Positions 1 to 12,841 of a stretch of DNA of 64,000 bases are shown here, in pieces. The stretch is from Anoplolepis gracilipes. Lineage: Eukaryota > Arthropoda > Insecta > Hymenoptera > Formicidae. How positions within the stretch are numbered: the stretch's first letter is position 1; every line of letters starts with the position of its first letter. Position numbers and translations under genes: made by a program. The notes under the pieces are model-generated. The model made no database searches, was not told where the DNA came from, and saw only the letters and a list, made by a program, of their open reading frames with translations. The stretch spans positions 3,473,001 through 3,537,000 of the forward strand of contig NC_132970.1 in the NCBI RefSeq assembly GCF_047496725.1, written 5' to 3'.

Positions 1-11
1 GGGGTTCTTCC

Positions 12-30
12 GTTGTGCAGATTGCACAAC
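12..30. promoter_or_regulatory. Dyad GTTGTGCA-gat-TGCACAAC
   Basis: A perfect 8-bp inverted repeat with a 3-base spacer at the left edge of the window, in a CpG-rich island. The same 7-bp core dyad recurs at 8098-8114. It could be a dimeric protein-binding site; the factor is unknown. Confidence 0.4.
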
Positions 31-1653
31 CGTCCGACGCCAGCTGGCCAACCCCTTGACCCCGACAGGGTGGACGCTCGACTCGCTCGTAAAGATCGTG
101 TATACGTAACCCGGCCCGATGTGACCAAAGGGGGTTAAGAAAAGAAAAGGTGTCCAGCCGGCCGTTACTGTCGCACCTCGTCGAACTGACCGATTGGATG
201 GGTATTAAAACGGTGCGTTCGCACGCGAGAAGAACAGCGAGCAACGAAGAATGGTGGAACGCGTAAGAGATGAATGAAAGGGCATAAAGGGGGCTGGACA
301 CAGAAATATGTCCCAGGTGGAACCGGTAAATAGAACGCGGCAGTCTAGAGTATCGGGATGAAGGTAAAAAAAAAATCCGGTTTGCGTTCCGATCTCGTGT
401 CGCGATTCTCTCGACTCGTAGCTTTCCGGTTCCGAATTGGCAATCACGCGCGAAGACATCGTCGCGAAAGTATAACGGCGTCTTTAGATCCGCACTGTTA
501 CACGTTTACAAGGATGTAGGAACAGGTGATACACAATCACGTGCGGTAGTCGCGACACCGTCGTGTAGAGACGGAGCAGCTGTTCTCGGAAGTTTTAGCG
601 TTAGATATCTTTCTGTTTGAGAGAAACTTTTTTTCTTCTTCCTTATCTGCATCCGTTGGAAACAAGTTTTCCGAGAGACATCGCGTTACCACCGAAATGC
701 TCTCATGCACATTAGTGCATATTCGTAGAAAGCTGTCTCATCCAATTTACCGTTCTATTCCAATTACTGATTCATTTTTAACTCAATTATCAATAGACAA
801 TTATATATAATTGACCTTATTTCTTAAGAAAAAAAAAATAAATACATTTAATAAGAGAGAGTTCGCTTGAACGCTTGAACAAGTTTGACGATCGATTTCG
901 ATCTCTGCTTCTTCATCCAAGCAGACGGACAGATTGCTGAGAACATTGTTCCTATCGCAGGTACTTTACGACGGTCGACGAGGCTCGATCCGCCTCAGCG
1001 TTTTTCTCCTCTGGTCGACGAAGTTTTTTTTTTTTAGGGATCGTGTCGGACCCCTTTCGGGACTACCTGGGCGCGTGCGCGGCGCGTTTCTATGGTCCCG
1101 TCGACTTGTTTCTTTTTTAGCAGACGAGCACGCCGCGCTACCTGGAACACCCGGGAGAGACGAATTAATATATCGAGTAATGGATTAAGGGCCCCGAGAC
1201 CTACCCCACGTGAACGTCGGTGCAACCCTCTCATCGCGTTTATACCTGCACCTCTCCGCGGGATGCACCCGCTTATGGTCGACGCATATAACCGCACGCA
1301 CCATACGCGTGATACTATTGTGCGGAAGGAGGGAGGTTTGATAGGGTTGCGAAACGACAGATCCCTTTTCTCTCTCTCTTTTTTTTTTTTTTTCCTCCGC
1401 GCTCACACCTCCGGTAGAGTAATTGGAAAGCGATATATCCTTCCACTCGATGAAAACGGGTGCTTTATTGAGTGGCACCGACCCGCGTGCCATAAAAGTC
1501 ATCGTGGCGACGAGTATCGGCGACAGGTTCATGATAGGGATAAAGAAGGAGAAAATAGATGTAAGTCTATTTACTATTTCGCAACTATTTACTATGTCCG
1601 CGTTAAAGTTTGCACATAATTCTATTTGACTTGAATTCCATAAAAAGATATTA

Positions 1654-1655
<2 letters not shown>

Positions 1656-1713
<58 letters not shown>
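1656..1713. repeat. (GA)n microsatellite
   Basis: About 28 GA dinucleotides with one AA interruption near 1702. Confidence 0.95.
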
Positions 1714-4650
1714 TTATGTTGTATATGTAATATTAAAATATATGTAAATTATACATGTATATTTTAATATATATTATGTATGTTACAAAATATACATAAA
1801 TTAAAACACGTTACCCGATATTAGTCGTATCTATGAAACATTATAAATAATATCTCATTGATATACAATTTAATTAATTGTTAAATATGAGCAGATGACA
1901 CTCGTATAGCTGTACAAGCTTGTATTTAATGTAGAAGAAAGTATCGTCAATATATGTATTACTTCTAATATCGTACTAGTTAAGAGATTTTACATTATAT
2001 TTCCTTTTTTGTATGTCAAAAATATAATTTAAGCAATCGGTCTCCTAAATCATGTTTTCTTTGAAAGTGGTAAATTTACGAATGAAAATAATAAAAAAAA
2101 TATAGATGAGAAAAGAAATTATTAATACGTAATCCTTTAATACATATTTATATTTACATTCGCACAATAAATTATATTTTATTAATAATAAATAAGAAAA
2201 AAAGAATATTTAACGCAAAGTAATAATTATTAAATAACACATTTATAAGTAACAGTTTGGTTTATAAGTAATAATAATCAATTTTTGTTTTTTTTATAGA
2301 CAAAATTTTCTCAAATCATACCGGTAAAATTAAAAAAATCATATGAAGATATGATTTAGGAAACATGATCAGTTTATTTATAAATATTGATTTAACTTTT
2401 ATAATTAGTGTAATATATACATTAAATAAGAATTGATAAATGATTAAACTGTATTGTTAAATGATTATCAACTAACAATAACTTCAATCGGTCACGAGTT
2501 ACATCAATTAAACCGGATTTTTTAAAATGTTTGTAGCACGCTTAAAATATAATGCAATCAAATAATTTTTTTCTTTATTTCTTATTGGTCATCTATTTCA
2601 TATTTTTACCGTTAGATATCGTTTATTTAGTCTAGAGAAATGGATGAGTTATGATTTAGGAAACTAGTACGATATTGGCAACTCTCCCCTATGTATGTTA
2701 AACGAAAGCTGACCGACCTGGAAATATCAGAGGGTAAATGATTCATTTCGACCCTTGTTGAGAACGCGGCAGACCGAAAAACGCCCATCGCGCATCGCGT
2801 CGACACGGCAGCCACGAGAGATCTCGTTAAACGGCGCAAAATTACAGAACTTGTCCGCGGATGAGTAATTGCGAAGCGTTGCACGACATTTGTTCGCTTC
2901 GTGGAGGGCCGGAAAACTCCCACGAGCGAAGGGATCAAGCTCCCTTTTCACCTGTGGGGAAAGGGTCACGATCCTTCTGTCGCGCCTACCTCTCGCTAAC
3001 CCGCTCTTTCCATGATATACGTACATGCGTGTGTATATGTGACACCTGTTACGGCGCACGTTACACGATGCATCGGGGGTCGGACAGTTAGATAGGGTTA
3101 GAAAGGGTGAGGCCCCAAAGCGGTCGGGGCCTCGAGCGAGGCGTAACCCTTTTTTCCCCCCTTTCTCTTCATTCCCTCTCGTCGTGCCGTAATAGTCGCA
3201 GGTATAACTTATACACACTGCCACCTTGTGCGCGCGGTCGAGATCACAATACGAGCCGCAACCCTTTCGATTCCTTTAGGGCATTATGTCCCTAAACCTA
3301 AACGTTATCCCACCGAAAGGGGAAAAAATGGGCCACCGAATAACAGGTTGGGGACCGTTTATGTAACCCCTTTCCTGCCTTTCCTTTTTTTTCCTTTTTT
3401 TCACTGCTTTTCAGCTTTTTTTGCTTATAGTGAGATGTGCTTCTTTATGCACCTTGCGTCTCGTTGTCTCGTTTCTTGTCGAAGAAGCGACTTCTTTTAT
3501 GAGACGAATATTTTAAAGATAGTCGGGTTAGTTTGATACACATACACCTACACCGACCAATCAATAAAGCTTAATTATTTCTTCCTTCTTTAAAGATCGG
3601 AGAATTACAGTACACGTATAATAGTAATGTTATAGTTTTCCTTCATCAGCTAATGTATTAGCTAATGTGATTTGCGGTAGAAGCAATCATTCCTTACTTC
3701 TACATTTATACTACTAATTAAATTTAAAATAATACATTTATTCGCACTCATTGGATCAAACGTTTCTATAATTTTTTAATACTAATTGGGCATAATACGT
3801 AAAATATTAAAAAAAAATATATTTTAATTATAATATTCGAATTTCATAACATACTTCTAAACATACATTGTCGAATAATAGTCTTGTAACTGTGTGGCAT
3901 TTTCGAGACCTCCACGATCGTACGCAACTTTTCAAGAACGAGCTGTTCGCCGTTTAAAAAGAAATGAAAAGAAACGAAAATGTGGAGCAATATACCGAGA
4001 GCAATAATTATCGATGAATTTGGAGGGATCGCCGTGACTGTCGGCGCCAACCGGAAGTGGCATTTAACTGGAGACCGTACGAAAAGGGATGAAAGGACGA
4101 CCGCCGATCGGGGTCGTTCGTTTAAGACGGTCCGGGGAATTAGCCGGTACCGATAATGAAAGGTCGCTTCCCTTCGCGTCTTTTTACTCAGCGAATAGGG
4201 GTGTCGCTGTTAAGTCTTAAGTGCAGTAAGAAAGAACGAAAGGTGAGCAAAAGAGAGAATGGAAGGAGAAGAAAATTCTTTAGGAAAACGGTTTTTTTTT
4301 TTGTAATCGTCAATTACAATGCTAATTTGAAACGCAGCGTTAGATTAAATTTCCATTTTCTTAATTAACACTAAGAAGGATGGAATTTCAAATTATGATC
4401 TCGCGATAGTTTTTTGTTGGATTGTATTGCATAGTAGATTTTAAATTCTTAATTGCAAAAGCAATTAGTATAGATATAACCGATGACATTTAAAAAATAC
4501 CGTAAAGCCTTCCTATCAAGAAGTAATCTATTTTTGACATTTGCTATAATTAGTAAAGGTCATTCTGGGGTTGCCTCATATAATTTACAGTACTACATTT
4601 TGATAGAAAAAGAAGTTCAAAGAGCGTGACAAAATGCATTGGCAATGCCA

Positions 4651-5000
4651 ATGTCAATTGTCAATCGAACAGTCTTTCATTATGAATTTACTTGGTTCAA
4701 TCGTTCATGGAATAATTTTTAATTAAATTTGCTCATATCAATTGTCAATCGAAAGACTTTCAATTAAATTCGTTCATATTAATCGTTAATCGTATACCCT
4801 TTGATTAATTTTGTTTATATCAATTGTCCATCGAGCGACCGTAAATTAATTTCGTTTTATTAATCGTTAATCAAATAATCTTCAATTAATCTCGCTTATA
4901 TCAATCATCAATTGAACGATTCACAATTAATTTTTTTCAAATTAATGGTCAATTTAAACATTTTTAATTAAATTTATTCACATCAATTATTAATCTTTGA
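4651..5000. repeat. Degenerate ~41-bp tandem array, alternating two unit types
   Basis: About eight to nine diverged units of roughly 41 bp. Units starting ATATCAATTGTCAATCGA alternate with units starting ATATTAATCGTTAATCG, so the true period looks like a dimer of about 82 bp. Most units also contain an AATTAA core and end in a TTCGTT- or TCGCTT-like stretch. The array is rich in homeodomain-type ATTA/TAAT cores. Boundaries are approximate. Confidence 0.75.
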
Positions 5001-5404
5001 AAATGTAATTGATATTTTCCCAAGCCTGATTGGCATCAACGATTCATAATGAGCTGCACGAAAAGTTAACTGAGAAAGTAAAATCTAAACTAGAAATCTC
5101 CCAATTGCGAAACCGTTTTTTCTTTTTGATCCTGTAATCTGGTTCAAGAAGCCATCTAAGTTTACAGACCATCGTATAAGTCTTACTTTATCGGAGGAAA
5201 TACGACACGCAAAACGACGTATCGCGTTCCTAGGTTCTTGTCTCAGATTTTATTTAATTAGAGGATATCCATCATAAACTTAATCGATTTACACAAGTAT
5301 TATTGATGCATCTCTATCAACATGTATAAATATTTTATATCTTTCAGATATTAAATATAATAAAGAAGATACGTAAATATTTTAAATTTAATAACGATAT
5401 TAAA

Positions 5405-5443
<39 letters not shown>

Positions 5444-6270
5444 CTTGGAAAAATAAATTTTTATTGGTAATTAAAAGATTGAGATACGACAATAACACAT
5501 CACATACAACGCGCCGTTGAACCTAACATTAGCTATAACAGCGAAGCAACAAACTTGGATCCAATTAATCTTTTCCAGCGGGTTCTTCGCACGCACGAAC
5601 GGTTTAACGAGGTTGCTCGAAGCAACGCGCCGCCAACCAAGGACCGATTAATCTTCTCTTGCGCGTGCGAGAAAGAAAGAGAGAGAAAGAGAAAGAATTC
5701 TTCGAATCACGAAAAAAACACCGGCGTAAAATTAGCTAACACCACCTCGGCGAGAATCCTCGGATTCCTTCTCTCGGGAATAGCGTGATGCTGCAACTAT
5801 GATCCGCCATCGCGGTAGACGGCGAAGAATCGTCGGGTTCCCAGTGGGTTGCCCGCGTTTCGCACCCTTTGTTTGAGAATTCGAATTGCCGATTCATCTT
5901 GGTGCTTAATTATTTTTCGTAAAAGCAACAAACTTTGGGCGATGCGCCATGGGGAGTCTCTCGAAACTATCGAACCCATCGCGCATCGCTTGTAATAATC
6001 ATCAATTTGTTACAGTTGATTGTATTCTTACGTTATTCTTACGTTTTAACTCTCTCAAGTTTTTTTCTTACTAAAACACATGACAAATTCTTTTTTCTGT
6101 TCACTCAGAGTTCAGTAGTGTTAAAATCTTTAATTTATTGTTATATTATTTGTTGCTGAAAAAATAATACTTAATAATACTTACAATTGCAAATAATATT
6201 TATAATTACAAAATTCAGACATGCATAATAAGCTACAATCGTCAGATATTACTTTTCCAAATTACTGGTT

Positions 6271-6347
6271 GTTTAAATGATAACGATATTCTTGATTATT
6301 AACTGTGATACTGTGGGTTAATAATCAAGAATTATACTCTTTTAAAC
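6271..6347. other. Long hairpin, possible small-RNA precursor
   Basis: The arms contain TTCTTGATTATTAAC (6289-6303) and its exact complement (6317-6331) around a 13-base loop. Pairing resumes outward to GTTTAAA and TTTAAAC after a small internal loop, giving a stem of about 30 bp. The size and loop suit a microRNA precursor, but an AT-rich MITE remnant would look similar. No known microRNA was recognised. Confidence 0.4.
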
Positions 6348-8097
6348 TAAATTAAAATAGTGAAAATGTCATGCATAGATTAAAGCACTGAAAAATTCGT
6401 GATCACTAACTGATTCTCTTTAGTGAGATTTTTCTATATTTATAACTGAAATTACTGTTTTATTAATGATAATAGACAGGTGAGACATTTAATAATAATT
6501 TCTCATTATTATGATACTTTGATATTTATATTTCAAGATTCATGAGATAACATATTCCCAGGAAAGAAAAAAGTTTTCTAAGAAACAAGCCTGGCGATAG
6601 ACCACCAGGGAGATTAACTCTTCCTCCTGGTTCCGAAGGACGAACAAAAGGGCGAAAGGTCCTGCGACAAGAAGGAAAGAAGGCGACATGCCATTATTCC
6701 CCGGGCGCTTTATCTGCTTCTCGGAGAAACAAAAGTTCGCCTTCGCCACCGCGACGAGGACGACGACGACGGCAACGGCGACATCGGTGGCGATGGTGGC
6801 GGTGTCGGTGCTCACCGACTATCGATCTCTTCGCCCTTTCGCGGGGGTGGTTCCTCGCGGGGAATAATGCGCTACGGAGATATACCTTGATCCACAGATA
6901 TCCAGCGGTCACGATCCCCGCGAACTTTTATATCGAGGGTCGCCGAAGTTTTTCGGCGCGTACTTCAAAGAAGTTCTTGGTGAAAGAGGACGAAAGGAGG
7001 AGAAAAGGGGGAACGAGAGATAGAGAAAGATCTGGCAAACCGTCGACAAGTCCATCGTCAAGACGACACCGCGCCATCAAATATTCTATGAATTCCGAGT
7101 CGGCTTTGTGTCGGAATACGACGACGGTGTCGCGAAAGGAGATATTTCGCCGCATTAAATTTTTATCGGAAACTTTTGCGATAAAATACACCCGGTTGCC
7201 CCCGCGTTCCCCCCTCCTTTCTCTCTCTTTCTCTCTCTTGCTTATATTTATTTATTCATCCGTTATAGGCGCGTGGTAACCTTCGGCAATTTTCTTAATC
7301 GATAAAATTGTCCAACAATATATTTCCCCTGCGCTTTTATTTCTTTTATATCACGCAACATACAAACGTTACAGCATTTCCGAAGATATTGCAACCAAAT
7401 ATTTACGAATAAATCCAATCCAATAAAATTTTTACAGAGCTTTAAAATCGAGAATGACACATGTCGCGAGTGATATCGCCAGTCTCGACTAAGAAATCAA
7501 TCGCAAAGGCAAACTACGTTTAAATTATTTATCCGGTAAATACCATAGATTAGTTATAACATGAATGTTGTGCTACCAATATTGGCAATGGTGAAAAAAA
7601 TAATTGATTAAATTAAAAAGAAAGTATCTTTTTAAATTGTTATCATATAATACACATTATATTATTTTTAACATTAAAATAAATATACGGAAATTTTGCA
7701 TTTGAAAATATCCGCGTTATATTTCTGCATAATGCATAAATTTTAAATTTGTTGTGAATAAACTGTAATCAATATATCTGCAATAACTCGAAATAAATAC
7801 TCAAGCAACATTAAGATTAAAGTACATAAATACGAAGCCAGTCTGACGGTATATTACGCTTACGATTTTGCGAAAAATGGCGATTTCATTAAGAAGTAAT
7901 GCGATACGTCGCACTAGTCCGTACAATCGAACAACGAGAGGAAACCTTCGAACCATCAGAAGCCATAATTTCGCAAAATGAGGTAAGCTTCGTCTATCTC
8001 CTCCTCGAGACATCCCTCAAGGCTGGCATGGGGTTATACCTCCCCCCTTTCTATGATTGCCCCATCGTTCCGACCAACCCCCTCGTGTCATGTTGGG

Positions 8098-8114
8098 GTT
8101 GTGCGCTGCACAAC
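8098..8114. promoter_or_regulatory. Dyad GTTGTGC-gct-GCACAAC
   Basis: A perfect 7-bp inverted repeat with a 3-base spacer, matching the core of the dyad at 12-30. The sequence CCAACCCC lies nearby in both cases, so the two sites may share a longer module. Confidence 0.4.
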
Positions 8115-10418
8115 TGACCAATAAGCTACCCCTCGCTTATGTCCACACCGACTGTTCGATCGATAGTTACAGTATCCATGTAACTTTCTCCATCCACCAT
8201 CACAACTCCCTCGTAACGCGCGTTTAGCTCGGCTCGCACGATATTTCGCAGAAATAATACTGCTCGTGTATAGTTTCCAACTTTCAATCGAGTTTGTTTC
8301 GAAAAAAATTTCTCGTTGTCACGATACCCGATCAATTTTTTAGATATTTAATTGACAGTCGTATTTCAAAATCAGATAATAAAAATGGTCGATCAATAAT
8401 TATGAATAAACGGAATTTATATCAATGATTACTGATAAATCAAACGCGCATAATTGAAAATGCTCAATGATCAAAAACAGAAATAAATGTATATGTATGT
8501 CAGTATCTCACTTATAATAATATTCATTTTATCGTCACGTGTCATGTGATGGCGTTCTAAATCACCTAGTTTTTCAATTAACCTCTTGAAATGATATAAA
8601 AGTAACAAGGAAGGGATACTTTAAAGAATCACTTATTTTGCATCGTTGCATTTTTATTCGACCGAGCTTCGCATACTATCGGGTGGAACTTTTCCATTAA
8701 AACCTGCCGCGAAAGTTGCTGACGACCATCGATAAGACGCTCTCGCGTAATTAATAGCGGTCGCAACGAAGGATGGTTAAGTCGACGACGACGAGGGAGA
8801 GAATAATGGCACTAAGAAGTGAACGAAGAACGTACGTGTCAAAAGATGACGCAAAATAAAAAAAAATTAATTTTTTTATTTTAAATATATTTTTAAATTT
8901 AGTATTTCTCAATATTTTTCAAGTATTGTATATTCTTTATGTGCATCAAAAGCTTAAATTTTTGGAATATTAGGCAAATAAAGGAAAAAAAATCTTAATT
9001 TGAAAAAGTTGATTCTTTCAGCCTGATGTACGCACTTTTATTGAAACGATAATAAATTGTCAAGATCTCCCCTCTCCCGTGCATTTATATAGCGAAGATT
9101 CTCGATGAAGAATCGCTCGGGGTGGATTGGCCGTTAATCAGGAGCAAGGGGCTACTGATTCAGGAATTTTTAATGGCCGATCTCCTTCCACAGTCTCCTA
9201 CGGAGGAAGAAAACGCCGTCGATTAATTCGGGGACGGCGCGCGACATTTTTGCAAAGAACTTCTCTTTCTTAGGAAGACAATGCCGAGGGATCTCGGAAG
9301 TTACAAAAGGGAGGATCCGGACAAAGGGTGAGAGAACGTTGGAACAAAGAACAGATAACGGACTGAGCAAAAACACTGTGGCAGAGAAAAGTCCGTGCAC
9401 ACCTCACGAGCATCATTCCGGCCTCGAGGCATCCGTCCTTAGCGAGAAAAATTATCCGCGGGATAGTAGTCCACTTCCTACCTTACAAAACCCAATCCTT
9501 GACGTGGTTACTTTTATAGATAAGAGAAGATCGATGGAGACCGTTTCAAAATGAAAGGCTTGTCTCTTATGCAGCGTATGTCAAAGTTTAATTATATTTC
9601 AAAAGTACAGTTTGGAATAGATCTTCTAAATTTTGAAATCTGTTGAGCTTCGGATAATCGAAAAGAATGAATTAATCGCGTGCATCAAACAAAGATAATG
9701 TAAGGCAAGGAAGCGGCAGGAAGCGAAAAGCTAAGCAGGAAAAAAATAGCAGCAAATGAGCGGCGGTGAAGAGCGTATTTTTAAAAAGAGAATCCCTTCC
9801 TCGCTCGCGTGCGGAGCGCTTTACGAAGACCCGTACCCCGTAATGAAAACATGAATACTTGAAGCCCTCCCCCACCGCCCATAATTATATCTTCGCCCTC
9901 CGGGTTAGGCTCGAGCCCGGAGAGAGCCGGAAAACGCGGTAGGGGCGGAAAGAATCGAGGAGGTGGACGGGGTGCCATTTCTGTCCCCTAAATAATTAAT
10001 TCCGGCAGCGCCGCCGGCTTAAATGCGCGCGGAGAGTAAGGGAGGGAAAAACTTTGCTATACCGGGGACAAGTCTGCTGGAGATTCGACCCTCGAGGCTG
10101 CGCGCGCGCGCGAAATCGATTGCACATCGAAAATACAACAGAATGGTATTTAAAAAGCAAACTGCTGAATTTTTCCGTCAACGTGTGTCAGACTTACAAA
10201 ACGTAATTGTCGTATGATTAGCAAAGATCGAGACAATGTAGAGATAAATAATTCTCTCTTCGCCCGATATTTTGGCGAAATTGATCGGTGAAAGTCTGGT
10301 TTTCTCGCTATACGTCGTTATTATTAGGATTATTCTTCATCAATATTCTTTAGCAATATTGAATAAAAACGACAGGTTATATATGTAAGCAACCAAGCGT
10401 TAAGACTGACCGAGTCAA

Positions 10419-10438
10419 GATTGATTGATTGATTGATT
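10419..10438. repeat. (GATT)5 microsatellite
   Basis: Five exact tandem GATT units just upstream of a GC-richer block with clustered homeodomain-type sites. Confidence 0.9.
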
Positions 10439-10578
10439 CTGAAGTATATAGTAGAATCACCCCGCGCGGTTTCCTTCAGATTAAATCGCTCTAATCTCTA
10501 TTCTACCTTCGCATTTGCGCGGCCTCGACGGTCGGTTGAGTCTCGTCTTGGCGCCTACGTCTTGGAAGATAAGACGGA

Positions 10579-10621
10579 GGATTAATGGTCGCGGCATTAG
10601 GGCGTAATTTTATGGGGATTA
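10579..10621 (+). promoter_or_regulatory. Clustered GGATTA and TTTTATGG sites
   Basis: GGATTA (10579-10584 and 10616-10621, K50 homeodomain/Orthodenticle type) flanks TTTTATGG (10608-10615, Caudal type) within 43 bases. Gap-gene enhancers in Hymenoptera are known to use Orthodenticle and Caudal inputs. The assignment to Kr, 16 kb downstream, is a guess. Confidence 0.25.
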
Positions 10622-11630
10622 TTTTAAAGGCCTTCTTAGATCCAGTGGCTCAGTTGCGATTATCTAGGCATCATTAATCATGCGCCCCGCGCTTTAAACT
10701 TGGTAAACGCGCGATACCAAAAACTTTTGAAGCACCATTTACCCAGAGCGAGCGAAAGAGAAAAAGGGGAAAAGTGAGTTTAAGGTAGTTACGACGCAGC
10801 TTTTCGTTTGGCGAATGTTAATATCTTCCGGTGAAAATGAGGGATAGCAGTTGCTTGTAAAATTACATGTTTCTTATGTCAGCGCGTTACTCGGATAAAC
10901 ATATTTGTCAAAACGCCAAAATGTTTGCCCGAATTTCCCTAAAAAATAGAGAAAGTGTGTGTACATTATAACTACCTTTTTAAGTAAACATTTTTCCTTG
11001 TTCCTTTCACATCAGATCAGCATTGTGTTATGTGTATTTGCTAGAGACAAACTTCTAACATTGTGCAGCATTTGGACTTTTATGCGAAAGCAAATTTACC
11101 GTAAAATAGGATTGTCACTTTTTGTGTAATCATTACAGCAGAGAGATATCAGAACTCTTTCGTACAGTAAAGGGTAAAGCTACCACGCCCCTTTTCAAGT
11201 TTTTCACCAATCCAGCGAGAGCGAGGGGCCTGTCTCGTATACGCAATTACGTCGATGCTCACTCAGGGCAGGTGCTGCAAAGGGTTGGAGAGCATAGGCA
11301 ACGCCGGCGTTACATAAGAAGGGTTAAACAAATCAAAGCGTTTTGATTGGCCGCGCGCGCGGTAGGGTCGAACGTCCGAAGGGGTTTGCGATGAATTAAT
11401 GAGTTACGTGTCATTTTGAATTTTTCGTGATCTGTCATCGATTTAAAAAATTCGATCGCCATATTTATTAACTCCTACATTTCGTACTTAATTAATAATA
11501 ACAATTTGTATTTTTTACATGCTTCTATAACGATACTAGAAATACTTAATCCCGAGAATATATGCGCCATCCGTTGCTGAAATCCCGCTTGAACCCACAC
11601 CTTAATCCCGCGAATGCTTTGCGTCTTCGC

Positions 11631-11657
11631 AAAAAAAAAAAAAAAAAAAAAAAAAAA
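11631..11657. repeat. Poly-A tract (27 A)
   Basis: An uninterrupted run of 27 A. No retrogene body or target duplication was recognised next to it. Confidence 0.9.
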
Positions 11658-12733
11658 GCAACGTAATAAAGGACCCTCGAAATCCACCGGCCGAAATCGG
11701 AAAAAAGCGAAACGCTGCTTGCACACGCGTTGCATAAATATTATTAAGTTTGACCGACGAAGCATACCTACATCTGTCCGATGAGGGAGAAAAGAGAAGA
11801 GAACGATTTTAGAAATCCTCGGGGTCGATATAAATTTGACAGTCGCCTGGATGGTCCTTTGTATCGACTTTTTCTTCTTCCTGCGCGGCACGAACCAAGA
11901 TGTGTGTTATTGAAAAAGTATCTCAAGGAGTTTTTAATACGCGATTGCTTCACAGAACATTACCAAAAGCACAAAAGTTGTACTTGAATTGACGGTTGTG
12001 AAGGAAAAGCGAGACTTTTCGAAAAATTTGATTAATGAAGGAAGTGTATAGAATAAACAATAATTATATAAGTGAAAGTTTTATTTATTTTCTAATTATA
12101 GAAAATATTAAAAAAGAAGTGCTTACCGACTCGAGTGGATTAAGATTATAAATGATTTTTTTGTGATATAAAATTTCATATGTTTCTGTAATGATGTGTG
12201 CATTTTTGATAATGTTATACATACATGACACAAAAATATTCACACCCGTTCGAATAGACTATTACGTAAAATTATGCCAAGCCGAGGAACGTATGCGATG
12301 ACACGAAAGCTCTACAGATCAGAGATTTGGAGCGCGTGGGCGATTTTAAATCTAACAATGGCACGCTTATGCCTAACACCTGCTTAGGTGAGAATCAGGA
12401 GACAAATATTAACATCTATATTTTCCGGCAACGGGCGAACCAGAAAAAAGCGGCTATTGTTCGCATAAAACATATGTACAACTCCAATCTCATGCCTCCA
12501 TCGCAGAACTTAAGTTAATTAACCTTTTAATGCACAATTTAAATAAATAATTATGTCTTTATATTGATGCAATGCATAAACTAAATAATAAATTTATTAT
12601 ATAATTTTATTACTAAAATCTCAGGCTTTAAAATAAAATTGTAGCTGATATTTCTATAAAATTTTGCTATGTTAAATAAAGAGGACGAGTTTAAAAAATT
12701 TTCTTTTTAATATATTTATTTTACAATAATACA

Positions 12734-12841
12734 GTTTTAATTGTCATAGATTACCTTTAATATTGTATTTAATTAAAAGCTTAATCTACTTAAATAATCT
12801 ATGACGATACTCAAATTATCCTATAATTATACAATTAAAAC
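12734..12841. repeat. Nested inverted repeats, MITE-like
   Basis: GTCATAGATTA (12743-12753) pairs exactly with TAATCTATGAC (12795-12805), and GTTTTAATTG (12734-12743) pairs with CAATTAAAAC (12832-12841). The stretch may be a small non-autonomous element. No target duplication was established. Confidence 0.35.

Larger units (their letters stand above)
1..4650. other. Gene-free upstream region with three CpG-rich islands
   Basis: CpG-rich segments at about 1-600, 900-1560 and 2640-3480 alternate with AT-rich DNA, and a shorter GC-richer patch lies at 4020-4200. All six frames open up by chance in the islands (up to 175 codons at 1092-1619), but none shows a domain, codon bias or splice context. 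A GA microsatellite occupies 1656-1713. A palindromic TAATGTATTA (3651-3660) and a TAACCCTTT (3144-3152) are noted as possible factor sites. Confidence 0.55.

Noticed and set aside
1092..1619. 175-codon + strand ORF
   Set aside because: It lies in a CpG-rich block where several frames are open. It contains poly-Phe and poly-Arg from simple repeats, overlaps a 115-codon frame on the other strand, and has no domain or splice context.
11631..11657. Poly-A run as the tail of a retrogene or LINE/SINE
   Set aside because: No gene body, internal promoter or target duplication was seen beside it.
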